Below are positions 1 through 8,553 of a stretch of 64,000 nucleotides of DNA, one piece after another. The position numbers were made by a program, and so were the translations under genes. This DNA comes from CAVVJA01 sp963809815. GTDB taxonomy: Bacteria > Actinomycetota > Actinomycetes > Mycobacteriales > Jatrophihabitantaceae. Where the stretch lies: NCBI GenBank assembly GCA_963809815.1, contig CAWELM010000017.1:186001-250000 (forward strand), in the 5' to 3' direction. Positions within the stretch are counted from its first letter, which is position 1, and each line of letters opens with the position of its first letter. The notes beneath the pieces are model-generated. The model was given only the letters and a program-made list of their open reading frames with translations, searched no databases and was not told the DNA's origin.

Positions 1-866
1 AACGCAACCACCGCGTCGGCGACGGCGGCCTTCAGGGCTCCGTACCCTTGGCCGGCCAGTTCGTCCACCAAGTCCTCGATCGGGCGACCGGTCACAGCGG
101 ACAGAATGCCGAGCAGGTTCGACACCCCCGGCTTGGTGTCCGGGTCGTAGCGAATCTCGGTCCCGGTGTCGGTCACCGCGCGCTTGATCTTGCGCGCCAG
201 CACATCAGGGGAATCGAGGAGGTTCAGGGTTCCGGCGTCGGGCAACGACTTGCTCATCTTCGCCGTCGGATCCTGCAGGTCGAGAATCTTGGCTGTCTCC
301 TTGGGGATGTATGGCTCCGGCAGGGCAAACGTATGGCCATAGCGGCTGTTGAACCGCTGAGCCAGGTTCCGGGTCAGCTCGAGATGCTGGCGCTGATCCT
401 CACCGACGGGCACCGCGTTGGCCCGGTAGACCAGGATGTCAGCCGCCTGGAGGACGGGATAGGTGAACAGACCCACCGAGACACCCGCGCTTCCGGCGCG
501 GGCCGACTTGTCCTTGAACTGGGTCATCCGGCTGGCCTCGCCGAAGCCGGTGAGGCACTCGAACACCCAGGACAGCTGGGTGTGTTCGGGAACATGGCTC
601 TGCATGAACAGCACGCACCGACCAGGATCGAGCCCGGCTGCGAGCAGCTGCGCCACCGACGCTCGGCTGCGCTCGCGGAGCTGATCCCGAGTCGGCGGGT
701 CGAGCGTTATGGCGTGCAGGTCAACGATGCAGTAGTACGCCTCGTACGTGTCCTGCAGCGCCACCCATTGGCGCAGCGCGCCCAGATAGTTTCCGAAGTG
801 GAACGACGTCGATGTCGGCTGGATACCCGACAGCACTCGTGGCATCCGTGTATCCGCGCCCGACAT
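1..866 (-). CDS. trpS: Tryptophan-tRNA ligase, C-terminus beyond the window edge
   Basis: Class I aminoacyl-tRNA synthetase that charges tRNA-Trp with tryptophan in the cytoplasm. The frame is open to base 1, so 288 codons are visible and the last part of the protein is missing. The ATG at 866 gives MSGADTRMPRVLSGIQPTST; the HIGH-type nucleotide-binding motif follows at residues 20-29 (TSFHFGNYLG), and a KMSKS motif (AKMSKS) lies near residues 201-206. Spacing and order match bacterial TrpRS. The ribosome binding site before the ATG is weak. It lies 62 bases downstream of the CNNM/CorC gene on the same strand, so the two may be cotranscribed. Family assignment is firm; the exact start is slightly less so. 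Confidence 0.95.
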   Translation of the reverse strand, partial: MSGADTRMPRVLSGIQPTSTSFHFGNYLGALRQWVALQDTYEAYYCIVDLHAITLDPPTRDQLRERSRASVAQLLAAGLDPGRCVLFMQSHVPEHTQLSWVFECLTGFGEASRMTQFKDKSARAGSAGVSVGLFTYPVLQAADILVYRANAVPVGEDQRQHLELTRNLAQRFNSRYGHTFALPEPYIPKETAKILDLQDPTAKMSKSLPDAGTLNLLDSPDVLARKIKRAVTDTGTEIRYDPDTKPGVSNLLGILSAVTGRPIEDLVDELAGQGYGALKAAVADAVVA

Positions 867-928
867 AGCACTCGATTCTGACAGCCCAGTCGAGCCCTGC
901 GCACCCCGGCGCCTCTCCGGAGGGCTCG

Positions 929-2269
929 TCATGACTCCGCCCCGCCGGTGGCGCCTCCAGCGGCCTCGGCCTGCTTGGGGTCGCCAACGCTGGGCGGCGG
1001 GGTTACCCGGACGGAAGCCGCGCGGTGCCCGTCGACCGCGGTCACAGCCAGCTGGAAGCCGTCGTAGGTGACTTCATCGCCCACCGCGGGCAGCCGGCCG
1101 AGCGCCGCCATCACGAAGCCTCCCGCCGTCTCGTACGGTCCGTCCGGCAATTCCAATCCGGTCGACTCGGCGAACTCGTCGAGGTTGAGCCGCCCGTCGA
1201 CCTCGACCGCGCCATCGATCAGCCGCCGCGGTTCCGTGACGTCAGCGTCGTACTCGTCGCGGATGTCACCGATGACTTCCTCGATCAGGTCCTCGAGCGT
1301 CACAATGCCGTCGGTTCCGCCGTACTCGTCGACAACGATGGCCAGGTGGTGCCCTTCCCGCCGCATCTCGGAGAGCGCTGCCAGCACGTTTTTCGAGCCG
1401 GGGACGCGCTTCACCTCCCGCACGAGGTCACCGACCCGCCGGACTCGGTCGCCGCGCGCGTCACCGAAAAGCAGATCGCGAATATGGACGAAGCCGCGGA
1501 CCTCGTCCTGGGTGCCGTCGATCACCGGATACCTAGAATGCGGCGCCTGCATCGCGAGTTTGCTGGCGCGACTCACCGTCATCGAGGCCTCAAGAAAGGT
1601 GACCTCGGTGCGCGACACCATGACCTCACTGACCGAATGTTCACTGGCCTCGAAGACGTCGTCGATGAGCCGGCGCTCGTCCGTGGACAGCGATTCGTGG
1701 GCTGCCACCAGTCCCCGCAGTTCCTCCTCGCTGATCGCCTCTCGACCGGTCGACGGGTCGCCACCGAGCACCCGCACGAGCGCGTCCGTGCTGCGCGACA
1801 GCAGCCAGATGATGGGCCGGCAGATTGCGGCGACCCGGTTCAGCGTGGGGCTGAACAGCGCCGCCGTGGCCACCGGACGCTGCAACCCGAGCCGCTTCGG
1901 TACCAGCTCGCCAACGACAAGCGTGACGAAGGAAATGATCAAGGTCACGCCGATGAAGCCCAATACGCCGGCGAGTCCGGACGCCATGCCCAGGCGCACC
2001 AGAGCCTCTTTGGCCTGATCACTCAGCGTGACAGCACCGAAGGCGCTCGACAGCAGTGCGGTAAGCGTGACCCCGATCTGGACGGTGGCCAGGAAGCGGT
2101 TCGGGTACTTGACCAGGCGGGCCACGGCCTGGCCCCGGCGGCCCCGCTCCGCCATTGCCCGCACCTGACCTTCGCGCAACGAGATCAACGCGATCTCAGA
2201 TGCCACGAAGCACGCTTCGAGCAGGATCAGCGCCAGCACGATGGCGATGTTGAGCAGAGGTGAGTTCAT
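929..2269 (-). CDS. CNNM/CorC-type hemolysin-family membrane protein
   Basis: A 446-residue protein of the DUF21 (CNNM) - CBS pair - CorC_HlyC architecture. Residues 1 to about 190 hold a hydrophobic N-terminal helix (LLNIAIVLALILLEACFVAS) and further membrane segments. A CBS pair follows at about 200-325 (VSEVMVSRTEV, then GFVHIRDLLFG), and the CorC/HlyC transporter-associated domain with an EYGGTDGIVTLEDLIEE stretch fills the C-terminal third. The family is linked to magnesium/cobalt efflux or homeostasis; the annotation 'hemolysin' is historical. The start codon at 2269 is preceded by AGGGG. A structured 5' leader abuts that site (see 2271-2330). Substrate is not decidable from sequence. 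Confidence 0.88.
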   Translation of the reverse strand: MNSPLLNIAIVLALILLEACFVASEIALISLREGQVRAMAERGRRGQAVARLVKYPNRFLATVQIGVTLTALLSSAFGAVTLSDQAKEALVRLGMASGLAGVLGFIGVTLIISFVTLVVGELVPKRLGLQRPVATAALFSPTLNRVAAICRPIIWLLSRSTDALVRVLGGDPSTGREAISEEELRGLVAAHESLSTDERRLIDDVFEASEHSVSEVMVSRTEVTFLEASMTVSRASKLAMQAPHSRYPVIDGTQDEVRGFVHIRDLLFGDARGDRVRRVGDLVREVKRVPGSKNVLAALSEMRREGHHLAIVVDEYGGTDGIVTLEDLIEEVIGDIRDEYDADVTEPRRLIDGAVEVDGRLNLDEFAESTGLELPDGPYETAGGFVMAALGRLPAVGDEVTYDGFQLAVTAVDGHRAASVRVTPPPSVGDPKQAEAAGGATGGAES

Positions 2270-2270
2270 T

Positions 2271-2330
2271 GGCCCCTGTTACTACTCCCCGGACGGCGGG
2301 GGCTGCGGGCGGGCCGTCCGCTCTGGTAAC
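2271..2330 (-). promoter_or_regulatory. Two-stem 5' leader structure abutting the ribosome binding site of the CNNM/CorC gene
   Basis: On the minus strand GTTAC (2330-2326) pairs with GTAAC (2282-2278), and inside it CGGACGGC (2320-2313) pairs perfectly with GCCGTCCG (2297-2290). The outer helix ends directly before the AGGGG ribosome binding site at 2271-2277. The nested symmetry suggests a folded leader that could control translation. It resembles no riboswitch class I can name, and a chance GC-rich hairpin is possible. Confidence 0.35.
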
Positions 2331-2433
2331 ACCTCGCACAGTTTACGGGCGCGGGGGAATCACAGATATGCCATTCGCCAGCGGTCCTGATGTCCCCGGC
2401 CCGGCTCGCCCGCCCGACGCAGGAGGGTAACCG

Positions 2434-3648
2434 TCAGCCGATGGCCCGCCGCAGGTTGGCGTCGATCGTGGCGAGGAAGTCCTCGGTCGTTAGCCACGGG
2501 GTGTCCGGGCCGACAAGCAGGGCCAGGTCCTTGGTCATCTGCCCGCTCTCGACGGTTTCGATGCAGATCCGTTCGAGGGTCTCGGCGAATCCGGTCACCT
2601 CGGGAGTCGAGTCCAGCGAGCCGCGATGCGCCAGCCCGCGTGTCCAGGCGAAGATCGAGGCGATCGGATTCGTCGACGTCGGCTGACCGGCCTGGTGCTG
2701 CCGGTAGTGCCGGGTAACCGTGCCGTGCGCGGCCTCGGCCTCGACGGTCTTGCCATCCGGCGTCATGAGCACCGAGGTCATCAACCCGAGCGAGCCGAAC
2801 CCCTGGGCGACCGTGTCGGACTGCACGTCGCCGTCGTAGTTCTTGCAAGCCCAGACGTATCCGCCGCCCCACTTCAGTGACGCGGCCACCATGTCGTCAA
2901 TCAGCCGGTGTTCATAAGTGAGGCCGGCGGCTTCGAAGTCGGCCTTGAACTCGGATTCGAACACCTCGGCGAACAGGTCCTTGAAGCGCCCGTCGTAAGC
3001 CTTGAGGATCGTGTTCTTCGTCGACAGATAGACCGGGTAGTGGCGGGCCAGCCCGTAACGCATCGAGGCGCGGGCGAAGTCCCGGATGGAGTCGTCGAGG
3101 TTGTACATCGCGAGGGCCACCCCACCGCCCTCGAAGTGGTAGACCTCGAACTCCATCGGCTCGCTGCCGTCGTCGGGGGTGTAGGTCAGGGTGAGCCGGC
3201 CGGGTCCAGGGATCACGGTGTCGGTGGCACGGTACTGATCGCCGAACGCATGGCGACCGACGATGATCGGCTTGAGCCACCCGGGAACCAACCGGGGAAC
3301 GTTGCGCATGATTATCGGCTCCCGGAAGATCACGCCGCCGAGGATGTTGCGGATCGTTCCGTTGGGTGAGCGCCACATCTTCTTCAGCCCGAACTCGGCC
3401 ACCCGAGCCTCATCCGGAGTGATCGTCGCGCACTTGACGCCGACACCGTGCCGCTTGATGGCGTTGGCGGCATCGATCGTGACCTGGTCGTCGGTCGCGT
3501 CGCGATGCGTGATGCTCAGGTCGTAGTAGTCGAGGTTGATGTCGAGGTAGGGAATGATCAGCTGATCCTTGATGAACTCCCAGATGATGCGGGTCATCTC
3601 GTCGCCATCGAGCTCGACGACCGTTCCTTTCACCGTGATCTTCGACAT
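2434..3648 (-). CDS. icd: NADP-dependent isocitrate dehydrogenase
   Basis: Converts isocitrate to 2-oxoglutarate and CO2 with NADP in the TCA cycle. The 404-residue protein matches the eukaryote-like dimeric IDH family. It starts MSKITVKGTVVELDGDEMTR and contains the substrate-binding stretch WRSPNGTIRNILGG (near residue 95-110), the metal-binding region LIDDMVA and the NADP-site stretch AAHGTVTRHYRQH. I chose the ATG at 3648 because GGAGAGG lies about 8 bases upstream; a longer frame from a TTG would contain that ribosome binding site inside the gene. It is divergent from the DUF885 gene, with an 86-base shared upstream region. Confidence 0.96.
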   Translation of the reverse strand: MSKITVKGTVVELDGDEMTRIIWEFIKDQLIIPYLDINLDYYDLSITHRDATDDQVTIDAANAIKRHGVGVKCATITPDEARVAEFGLKKMWRSPNGTIRNILGGVIFREPIIMRNVPRLVPGWLKPIIVGRHAFGDQYRATDTVIPGPGRLTLTYTPDDGSEPMEFEVYHFEGGGVALAMYNLDDSIRDFARASMRYGLARHYPVYLSTKNTILKAYDGRFKDLFAEVFESEFKADFEAAGLTYEHRLIDDMVAASLKWGGGYVWACKNYDGDVQSDTVAQGFGSLGLMTSVLMTPDGKTVEAEAAHGTVTRHYRQHQAGQPTSTNPIASIFAWTRGLAHRGSLDSTPEVTGFAETLERICIETVESGQMTKDLALLVGPDTPWLTTEDFLATIDANLRRAIG

Positions 3649-3734
3649 CTGCCAATGCCTCTCCAACGATGACTTCTTGGTATCAAGATATGCCGGTGCG
3701 GTATCGCTGCATTGGCTGCCCCTAGTCTCGGGCT

Positions 3735-5429
3735 ATGACGCAATCCACCGGACGCTCCGCGACCATGGTTGACCGCATCATGGACCGGTACCTCGACGAT
3801 TACCTGGCCCTCGACCCGGTGGCCGCGACCTATCTCGGCGTACCCGGGCGCGACGACGAGGTCCCGGACCTCTCCCCCGACGGATTGGCCGAGGTATCCG
3901 CGCTCCGGCGTCGCACGCTGGCTGAACTCGACGCGGCCACTTCCGCCGACGAATCCGACCGGATCACCATCGCCGCGGCCTCCGAACAGCTGCGCACAGA
4001 GGAGGAGATCCGAGCTACCGGCGCCGAAGAGGCCCGGCTGAACAACATCGAGAGTCCGGTGCAGATTCTTCGGCAGGTGTTCGATCTCATGCCGACGGCG
4101 ACGGCCGAGGACTGGGCCGTCATTGCCCGACGACTCACCCGCCTGCCGGATGCAATCGACAGTTACATCACATCGTTAACGACCGCAGCGGCGCGCGGAG
4201 ACATCGTGCCTCGTCGGCAAGTGGATGCCGGAATAGCTCAGAGCCGGGGGAGCGCCGCCCCGAACGGTTTCTTCGCCACCTTCGCGGCGGGCGCAGCACC
4301 CGCTGACGGCGAGTTGCCGAACGCGATCCGCCAGGACCTCGATCGGGGCGCGGCGGATGCCGCTCGAGCTTATGACCACCTCGCGACCTTCTTGGCCGAC
4401 GAGCTTCTCTCGCGGGCACCGACCGAGGATGCGGTTGGGCGAGACCGATACGCGCTCGCCTCTCGCCACTTCCTGGGGGCCCAGGTAGATCTCGAAGAGA
4501 CGTACGAGTGGGGGCAGGCAGAACTTGCCCGGATCGAGGAGGAGATGCGGTCCGTTGCCGACCGCATTTCGTCCGGATCGACCCCACGCGAGGCGATGAC
4601 CCATCTCAGCAGCGATCCAGCCCGCAAGCTCCAGGGCACTGACGCGCTCCGCCACTGGATGCAGGACAAGTCCGATGCCGCCATCAGGGCACTCGCTGAC
4701 ACGCACTTCGACATCCCCGAACCAATCCGCGTTCTGGAATGCCGCATCGCACCGACATCGACCGGGGGTATCTACTACACCGGGCCGAGCGAGGACTTCT
4801 CCCGTCCGGGCCGGATGTGGTGGGCGGTACCGGATGGCGTGGCGGAATTCTCGACGTGGCGCGAGCTCACGACCGTCTACCACGAAGGCGTGCCCGGCCA
4901 TCACCTGCAGGTGGCCCAGACCGTGTACCGGCGCGAGCTGCTCAATCGGTGGCGCCGCCTGGCATCGTGGACCTCTGGGCACGGCGAGGGCTGGGCGCTC
5001 TACGCCGAACGCTTGATGGCCGACCTTGGCTATCTCGACGATCCGGGCGACTACCTCGGGATGCTCGACGGTCAGTCGATGCGGGCGGCGCGCGTCGTCA
5101 TCGACATCGGCGTGCATTGCGGGTTCCAGGCACCGGCGGAGGTCGGCGGCGGACCGTGGACCTACGAATCGGCCTGGCAATTCCTGCTCGCGCACGCATC
5201 GATGGCTCCGGAGTTCCTGCGCTTCGAACTCGACCGGTATCTCGGCTGGCCGGGGCAGGCCCCGTCGTACAAGATCGGCGAGCGGCTGTGGCTGCAGTTG
5301 CGGGACGACGCGCGGGCCAAGGCTGGCGACGACTTCGACCTCAAGACGTTTCATCGCCGCGCCTTGGACATCGGCAGTGTGGGCTTGGATGTGCTTCGCG
5401 GAGCGGTGCTCGGCGAATATGCCGACTGA
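3735..5429 (+). CDS. DUF885 family protein, predicted zinc peptidase-like
   Basis: A 564-residue cytoplasmic protein of the DUF885 family. The hallmark HEGVPGHHLQ motif is at about residues 383-392, with downstream SGHGEGWALYAERLM supplying the distal Glu, so a metallopeptidase-like active site is likely. The substrate is not known. No signal peptide is visible. There is no ribosome binding site before the ATG; instead TAGTCT (3723-3728) ends six bases before it, which would place transcription initiation on the ATG itself and give a leaderless mRNA. A long overlapping frame within the 3' end of this gene is a shadow and has been left out. Confidence 0.85.
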   Translation: MTQSTGRSATMVDRIMDRYLDDYLALDPVAATYLGVPGRDDEVPDLSPDGLAEVSALRRRTLAELDAATSADESDRITIAAASEQLRTEEEIRATGAEEARLNNIESPVQILRQVFDLMPTATAEDWAVIARRLTRLPDAIDSYITSLTTAAARGDIVPRRQVDAGIAQSRGSAAPNGFFATFAAGAAPADGELPNAIRQDLDRGAADAARAYDHLATFLADELLSRAPTEDAVGRDRYALASRHFLGAQVDLEETYEWGQAELARIEEEMRSVADRISSGSTPREAMTHLSSDPARKLQGTDALRHWMQDKSDAAIRALADTHFDIPEPIRVLECRIAPTSTGGIYYTGPSEDFSRPGRMWWAVPDGVAEFSTWRELTTVYHEGVPGHHLQVAQTVYRRELLNRWRRLASWTSGHGEGWALYAERLMADLGYLDDPGDYLGMLDGQSMRAARVVIDIGVHCGFQAPAEVGGGPWTYESAWQFLLAHASMAPEFLRFELDRYLGWPGQAPSYKIGERLWLQLRDDARAKAGDDFDLKTFHRRALDIGSVGLDVLRGAVLGEYAD

Positions 5430-5439
5430 CCGCACTGCA

Positions 5440-5646
5440 AGTGTCCTGCGTCGGGAATTGGGCGAATTAGTCCGGCGATCCAGGTGTGCGCTCGCAAGGC
5501 CGCAGGCCGCCCGCGTAGCAGCGCTACGTGGGCGGCCGGCCGGGGCCCCCGCGACAATCGCGCAGCGATTTCGTGGGGTGGCGATAACGCAGCGAGCGTG
5601 CGGCTGGGCGCCGGAATTATCGTCTGAATTCCCGACGCAGGACACT
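5440..5646. mobile_element. 207-bp MITE-like element with 20-bp perfect terminal inverted repeats
   Basis: The left end AGTGTCCTGCGTCGGGAATT (5440-5459) is the exact reverse complement of the right end at 5627-5646. The repeat continues imperfectly inward on both sides (CCGGCG near 5472 and CGCCGG near 5609). Inside are two more hairpins: one near 5511-5543, with arms GGCCGCCCGCGTAGC and GCTACGTGGGCGGCC (one mismatch), and the dispersed repeat at 5540-5581. It encodes no protein of its own and fills the gap between the DUF885 stop and the DUF3152 gene. No clear target duplication is visible. I infer a non-autonomous element or REP-type structure; no transposase is present in the window. Confidence 0.6.
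5540..5581 (-). repeat. Dispersed hairpin repeat, copy 1
   Basis: Read on the minus strand this 42-base unit begins CCACCCCACGAAATCGCTGC and ends GCGGGGGCCCCGG. It matches the units at 38047-38136 except for one inserted G. The core CGAAATCGC-TGC-GCGATTTCG folds into a hairpin. Confidence 0.75.
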
Positions 5647-5673
5647 AGTCGGCCGATTAGGTCGGTTGGCGCG

Positions 5674-6399
5674 GTGGCTGTTCTCGCGACCGTGCTCGTC
5701 CTCACCGCGTGCACGACGAGCCATTCGGGCGCACAGACCCGGCCTACCCATCCGGCCACCGGCGGATTTTCGCCGACTGGTGGTGCTATCACGGGTCCAC
5801 CGACGAGCGCACCGCGACAAGCCACGACTGCACCGCCGCGCCTCGCCGCTGATCCGCGACGAGCCGGGCTGATCGGCGACGGCGTATTCACCACCGTGCC
5901 CCTCGCGTTCCCCGCGACGGCTAGGGGCCGGGTCGTGCCCTACGCGGTCCAGATCGAGCAGGGCATTCCCACCGATCCACGCGGCTTCGCGAACCAGGTA
6001 CACGCCACGCTCACCGATCATCGGGGCTGGCAGGGCGTTGACCATGTCGCATTCGTGGCCGTCACTTCGGCTGCCGCGGCGGCAATCATCGTGACCTTGG
6101 CGACGCCACGCACGACGGACCAGCTCTGCGCCCCGTTGGACACCGGTGGCTGGCTCGACTGCTTTAACGGGGGCCGGGCGGTGATCAACTCTGATCGCTG
6201 GTTCGTCGGGTCGGCCAACTACGGCGGAGACCTCGCCGACTACCGGCACGAACTCGTCAACCACGAGGTCGGGCACGGCCTCGGTCATGATCACCGGTAC
6301 TGCCCTGGCCCGGGCGAGCTCGCGCCGGTCATGCAGCAGCAGACGATCTCGCTGCAAGGCTGCCGGCCCAACCCGTGGCCTTCGGTGACCGGGGGCTAA
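5674..6399 (+). CDS. DUF3152 lipoprotein with a metzincin-like zinc motif
   Basis: A secreted actinobacterial DUF3152 protein. A hydrophobic N-terminus ends in the lipobox LTAC (VLATVLVLTACTTS), then a Ser/Thr/Pro-rich linker, then the DUF3152 domain (from VPYAVQIEQGIP). HEVGHGLGHDH at about residue 197 matches the HExxHxxGxxH zinc signature, so a protease-like fold is plausible; no function is established. The start is uncertain. GTG at 5674 gives a signal without positive residues; an in-frame GTG at 5578 would begin inside the inverted-repeat element; an ATT near 5656 would give an ideal signal but is a rare start. The element ends 28 bases upstream and may have displaced the native 5' region. 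Confidence 0.78.
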   Translation: MAVLATVLVLTACTTSHSGAQTRPTHPATGGFSPTGGAITGPPTSAPRQATTAPPRLAADPRRAGLIGDGVFTTVPLAFPATARGRVVPYAVQIEQGIPTDPRGFANQVHATLTDHRGWQGVDHVAFVAVTSAAAAAIIVTLATPRTTDQLCAPLDTGGWLDCFNGGRAVINSDRWFVGSANYGGDLADYRHELVNHEVGHGLGHDHRYCPGPGELAPVMQQQTISLQGCRPNPWPSVTGG

Positions 6400-6434
6400 C
6401 CACTTGATGATCTTGTCACGACGAAGATCTCCCG

Positions 6435-7229
6435 TCACGACGACTTGGGTGCGGCCCTTCCGTCCCGTGGGCCAAACACCTCGATTGCGTCGGCATCATC
6501 GGCCACGTTGTCGAGGTATTCCTTGGCCCACTCCTGCGCCAGCGGCGAGGCGGCCGCAACGATCTCGGCGCGAGCGGCGGCAACGTCGAACATCGTGCGG
6601 CGCAGGGTGACCGCCCCGTCGGCCAACAACGCCCAGTGCGCACCGGGCCGGCCGTAGGGCATCCCTACGCTGCCCGGGTTGACGATCAGCCGACGATGCG
6701 CCAACCGCACGAACGGCATATGGGTATGCCCGCAGACAAGCGTCGTCACGTCGTCGGGCAACGTGGCCAGGACCTCGGCCCAACGAGACAACCGCGTGTC
6801 CACCAGCACGACCTGCTCGTCGTCGTCGGGGACTGCGTGGCAGAACATCACCGGCCCGAATCCCTTGATCGACAGCGTCGCCGGATAAGGCAGCGAAGCG
6901 AGCAGGTCGAGCTGGTCAGGGCGAAGCTGCGCGGCCGCCCACGGCGCCATCGGGTCGCCAACGTCGTCGACCTCGCCACGGATCAGGCTGACAAGCTCGC
7001 GGTCAGCGTTCCCGCGAATCAGAACCACCCGGTCTCCGAGCCCAACCAGCCGATCGAGCGTTTGCACCGGCATCGGACCGGCCGCGAGATCGCCGGTCAC
7101 GACGATCTGTTCGGCGTCCTGGACGAGGGGCTCGGCCAGGACGGCATCGAGCGCCGGCAACATGCCGTGCACGTCTGACAGCACGGCGACCGATCGCACC
7201 GGGCGGCGTGAGGCCGGGGCGGAGATCAA
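6435..7229 (-). CDS. Calcineurin-like metallophosphoesterase
   Basis: A 264-residue YfcE/MJ0936-type phosphoesterase with all metal-binding motifs in order: LSDVHG (residues 17-22), TGDLAAG (about 45), RGNADRE (about 73) and GHTHMPF (about 170), plus a late NPGSVGMPYG stretch. These proteins hydrolyse phosphodiesters or phosphomonoesters with a two-metal centre; the substrate here cannot be inferred. The TTG start at 7229 overlaps the mdh stop codon, so translation is probably coupled to mdh. Confidence 0.85.
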   Translation of the reverse strand: MISAPASRRPVRSVAVLSDVHGMLPALDAVLAEPLVQDAEQIVVTGDLAAGPMPVQTLDRLVGLGDRVVLIRGNADRELVSLIRGEVDDVGDPMAPWAAAQLRPDQLDLLASLPYPATLSIKGFGPVMFCHAVPDDDEQVVLVDTRLSRWAEVLATLPDDVTTLVCGHTHMPFVRLAHRRLIVNPGSVGMPYGRPGAHWALLADGAVTLRRTMFDVAAARAEIVAAASPLAQEWAKEYLDNVADDADAIEVFGPRDGRAAPKSS

Positions 7230-8200
7230 AGGTTCGCGACGTCGGCCTGCTTGGCCCGCACTGCCTCGGCCGCCTCGCGCAGCGCGGCAAGCTCGGAGTC
7301 GGTCAGTGCCCGCTCGATGACCCGCTCAACCCCCCCGGCGCCGATCTCCGCCTCGACGCCCAGGTAGACACCGCTGATGCCGTATTCGCCCTCGACCCAG
7401 GCACAAACCGGAATAGTCTCAGCGGTGTCCTCGATGACCGCTCGGGCCATTCGGGCCGCAGCCGCCGACGGGGCATAGAACGCCGAGCCGGTCTTGAGCA
7501 ACGCCACTACCTCCGCGCCGCCGTTGCGGGTTCGGGTGACGAGCTGCTCAACCGTAGCGGCGGGCATGACATCGAGCAGTGGCTTGCCGTCTACGAAGCA
7601 CGCGGACGGCACCGGCACCATCGTGTCGCCGTGCGAGCCGAGGGTCAGTGTCGTGACCGAGCTGACCGGCACATCAAGCGCGGTGGCCACGTTGTTGGTA
7701 AACCGCGCGGTGTCGAGGACGCCCGCCTGCCCGAAGACCCGCTGCTTCGGGAAGCCGGAGGCGAGCTGGGCGAGGGCGGTCATCTCATCGAGCGGATTCG
7801 ACACCACGATCAGCACGGCGTCAGGTGAGTAGCGGGCGATCTGCTCGGCCACGCCGCGCACGATCTTGGCATTGACCTCGAGCAAGTCCATCCGGCTCAT
7901 CCCGGGCTTGCGCGGCAGCCCAGCCGTGACGATGACGACATCGGACCCGGCGGTCGCGTCATATCCGCTACCGTCGGTCGTCGTCGTGACACCGATGATC
8001 TCGGTCTCGAACCCCTCGATCGGGCGCGACTGGTTCAGGTCAAGGGCCAATCCTTCCGGGCGACCTTCGATGACGTCGGTGAGCACGACGGTGTCCAAGA
8101 TGTCGTACTCAGCCAGTCGCTGCGCAGTGGTGGAACCGTAGAACCCGGCTCCGACGACGGTGATCTTGCCGCCGCGGTCGCGGGTGGCAGGTACAGACAT
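7226..8200 (-). CDS. mdh: Malate dehydrogenase, LDH-like type
   Basis: Interconverts malate and oxaloacetate with NAD in the TCA cycle. The 324-residue protein has the NAD-binding VGAGFYGST near residues 16-24, the substrate-loop arginine in GLPRKPGMSR, the NPLDEMT stretch, and the catalytic His in TLGSHGDTMVP. The Arg in the loop after GLPRKPG favours malate over lactate. It belongs to the short MDH group related to lactate dehydrogenases. It is followed with overlap by the phosphoesterase gene and preceded by the DUF3017-folD-purH group on the same strand, 62 bases away. Confidence 0.93.
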   Translation of the reverse strand: MSVPATRDRGGKITVVGAGFYGSTTAQRLAEYDILDTVVLTDVIEGRPEGLALDLNQSRPIEGFETEIIGVTTTTDGSGYDATAGSDVVIVTAGLPRKPGMSRMDLLEVNAKIVRGVAEQIARYSPDAVLIVVSNPLDEMTALAQLASGFPKQRVFGQAGVLDTARFTNNVATALDVPVSSVTTLTLGSHGDTMVPVPSACFVDGKPLLDVMPAATVEQLVTRTRNGGAEVVALLKTGSAFYAPSAAAARMARAVIEDTAETIPVCAWVEGEYGISGVYLGVEAEIGAGGVERVIERALTDSELAALREAAEAVRAKQADVANL

Positions 8201-8262
8201 GCCGGAACGCTCCTCGATGTCTCGGTCATCGCCGGTATGGCGCGCACATTAGTATTGCCGCG

Positions 8263-8553
8263 TCAGCGCGGGAGCAGGGACCCGAACAGGATCAGCGCGC
8301 CGCCGAGCGTGAAGTAACACACCGCGTCGAAGATCCGGGTCCGAACTCGTAATAGGCCCGCCCGGCGATCGGATAGCGCGAGCCGGCACGTTCCCCCGAT
8401 CAGCACTCCGATTGCGGTCACCACGACGCCGCGCAACCAGTGTTCTGGCACAACCGTCGAATACAAGATGCCGGCCGCGACAATGCTCAACACGACAACG
8501 AACGGCAGGTTGCTGGAGAGCACCTGTCGCACGGTCACCGAGATCGGTGTCAC
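8263..8553 (-). CDS. DUF3017 small membrane protein
   Basis: A 96-residue membrane protein with three hydrophobic segments (FVVVLSIVAAGILYSTVV, VVVTAIGVLIGGTCRLAL and AVCYFTLGGALILFGSLL). DUF3017 proteins typically follow folD in Actinobacteria. The start is the GTG at 8553, whose GTGA overlaps the folD stop; a longer reading of the frame into folD is unlikely. Function unknown; the fixed position next to folD suggests coexpression rather than a folate role. Confidence 0.8.
   Translation of the reverse strand: MTPISVTVRQVLSSNLPFVVVLSIVAAGILYSTVVPEHWLRGVVVTAIGVLIGGTCRLALSDRRAGLLRVRTRIFDAVCYFTLGGALILFGSLLPR

Noticed and set aside
1025..2263. Long open frame on the plus strand opposite the CNNM/CorC gene
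   Set aside because: Antisense shadow caused by high GC; no family motif, and the minus strand has a complete conserved protein.
5026..5670. N-terminal extension of the DUF3152 frame into the DUF885 gene
   Set aside because: The first 130 residues are out-of-frame DUF885 sequence and then the inverted-repeat element, and the lipobox defines a mature start later.
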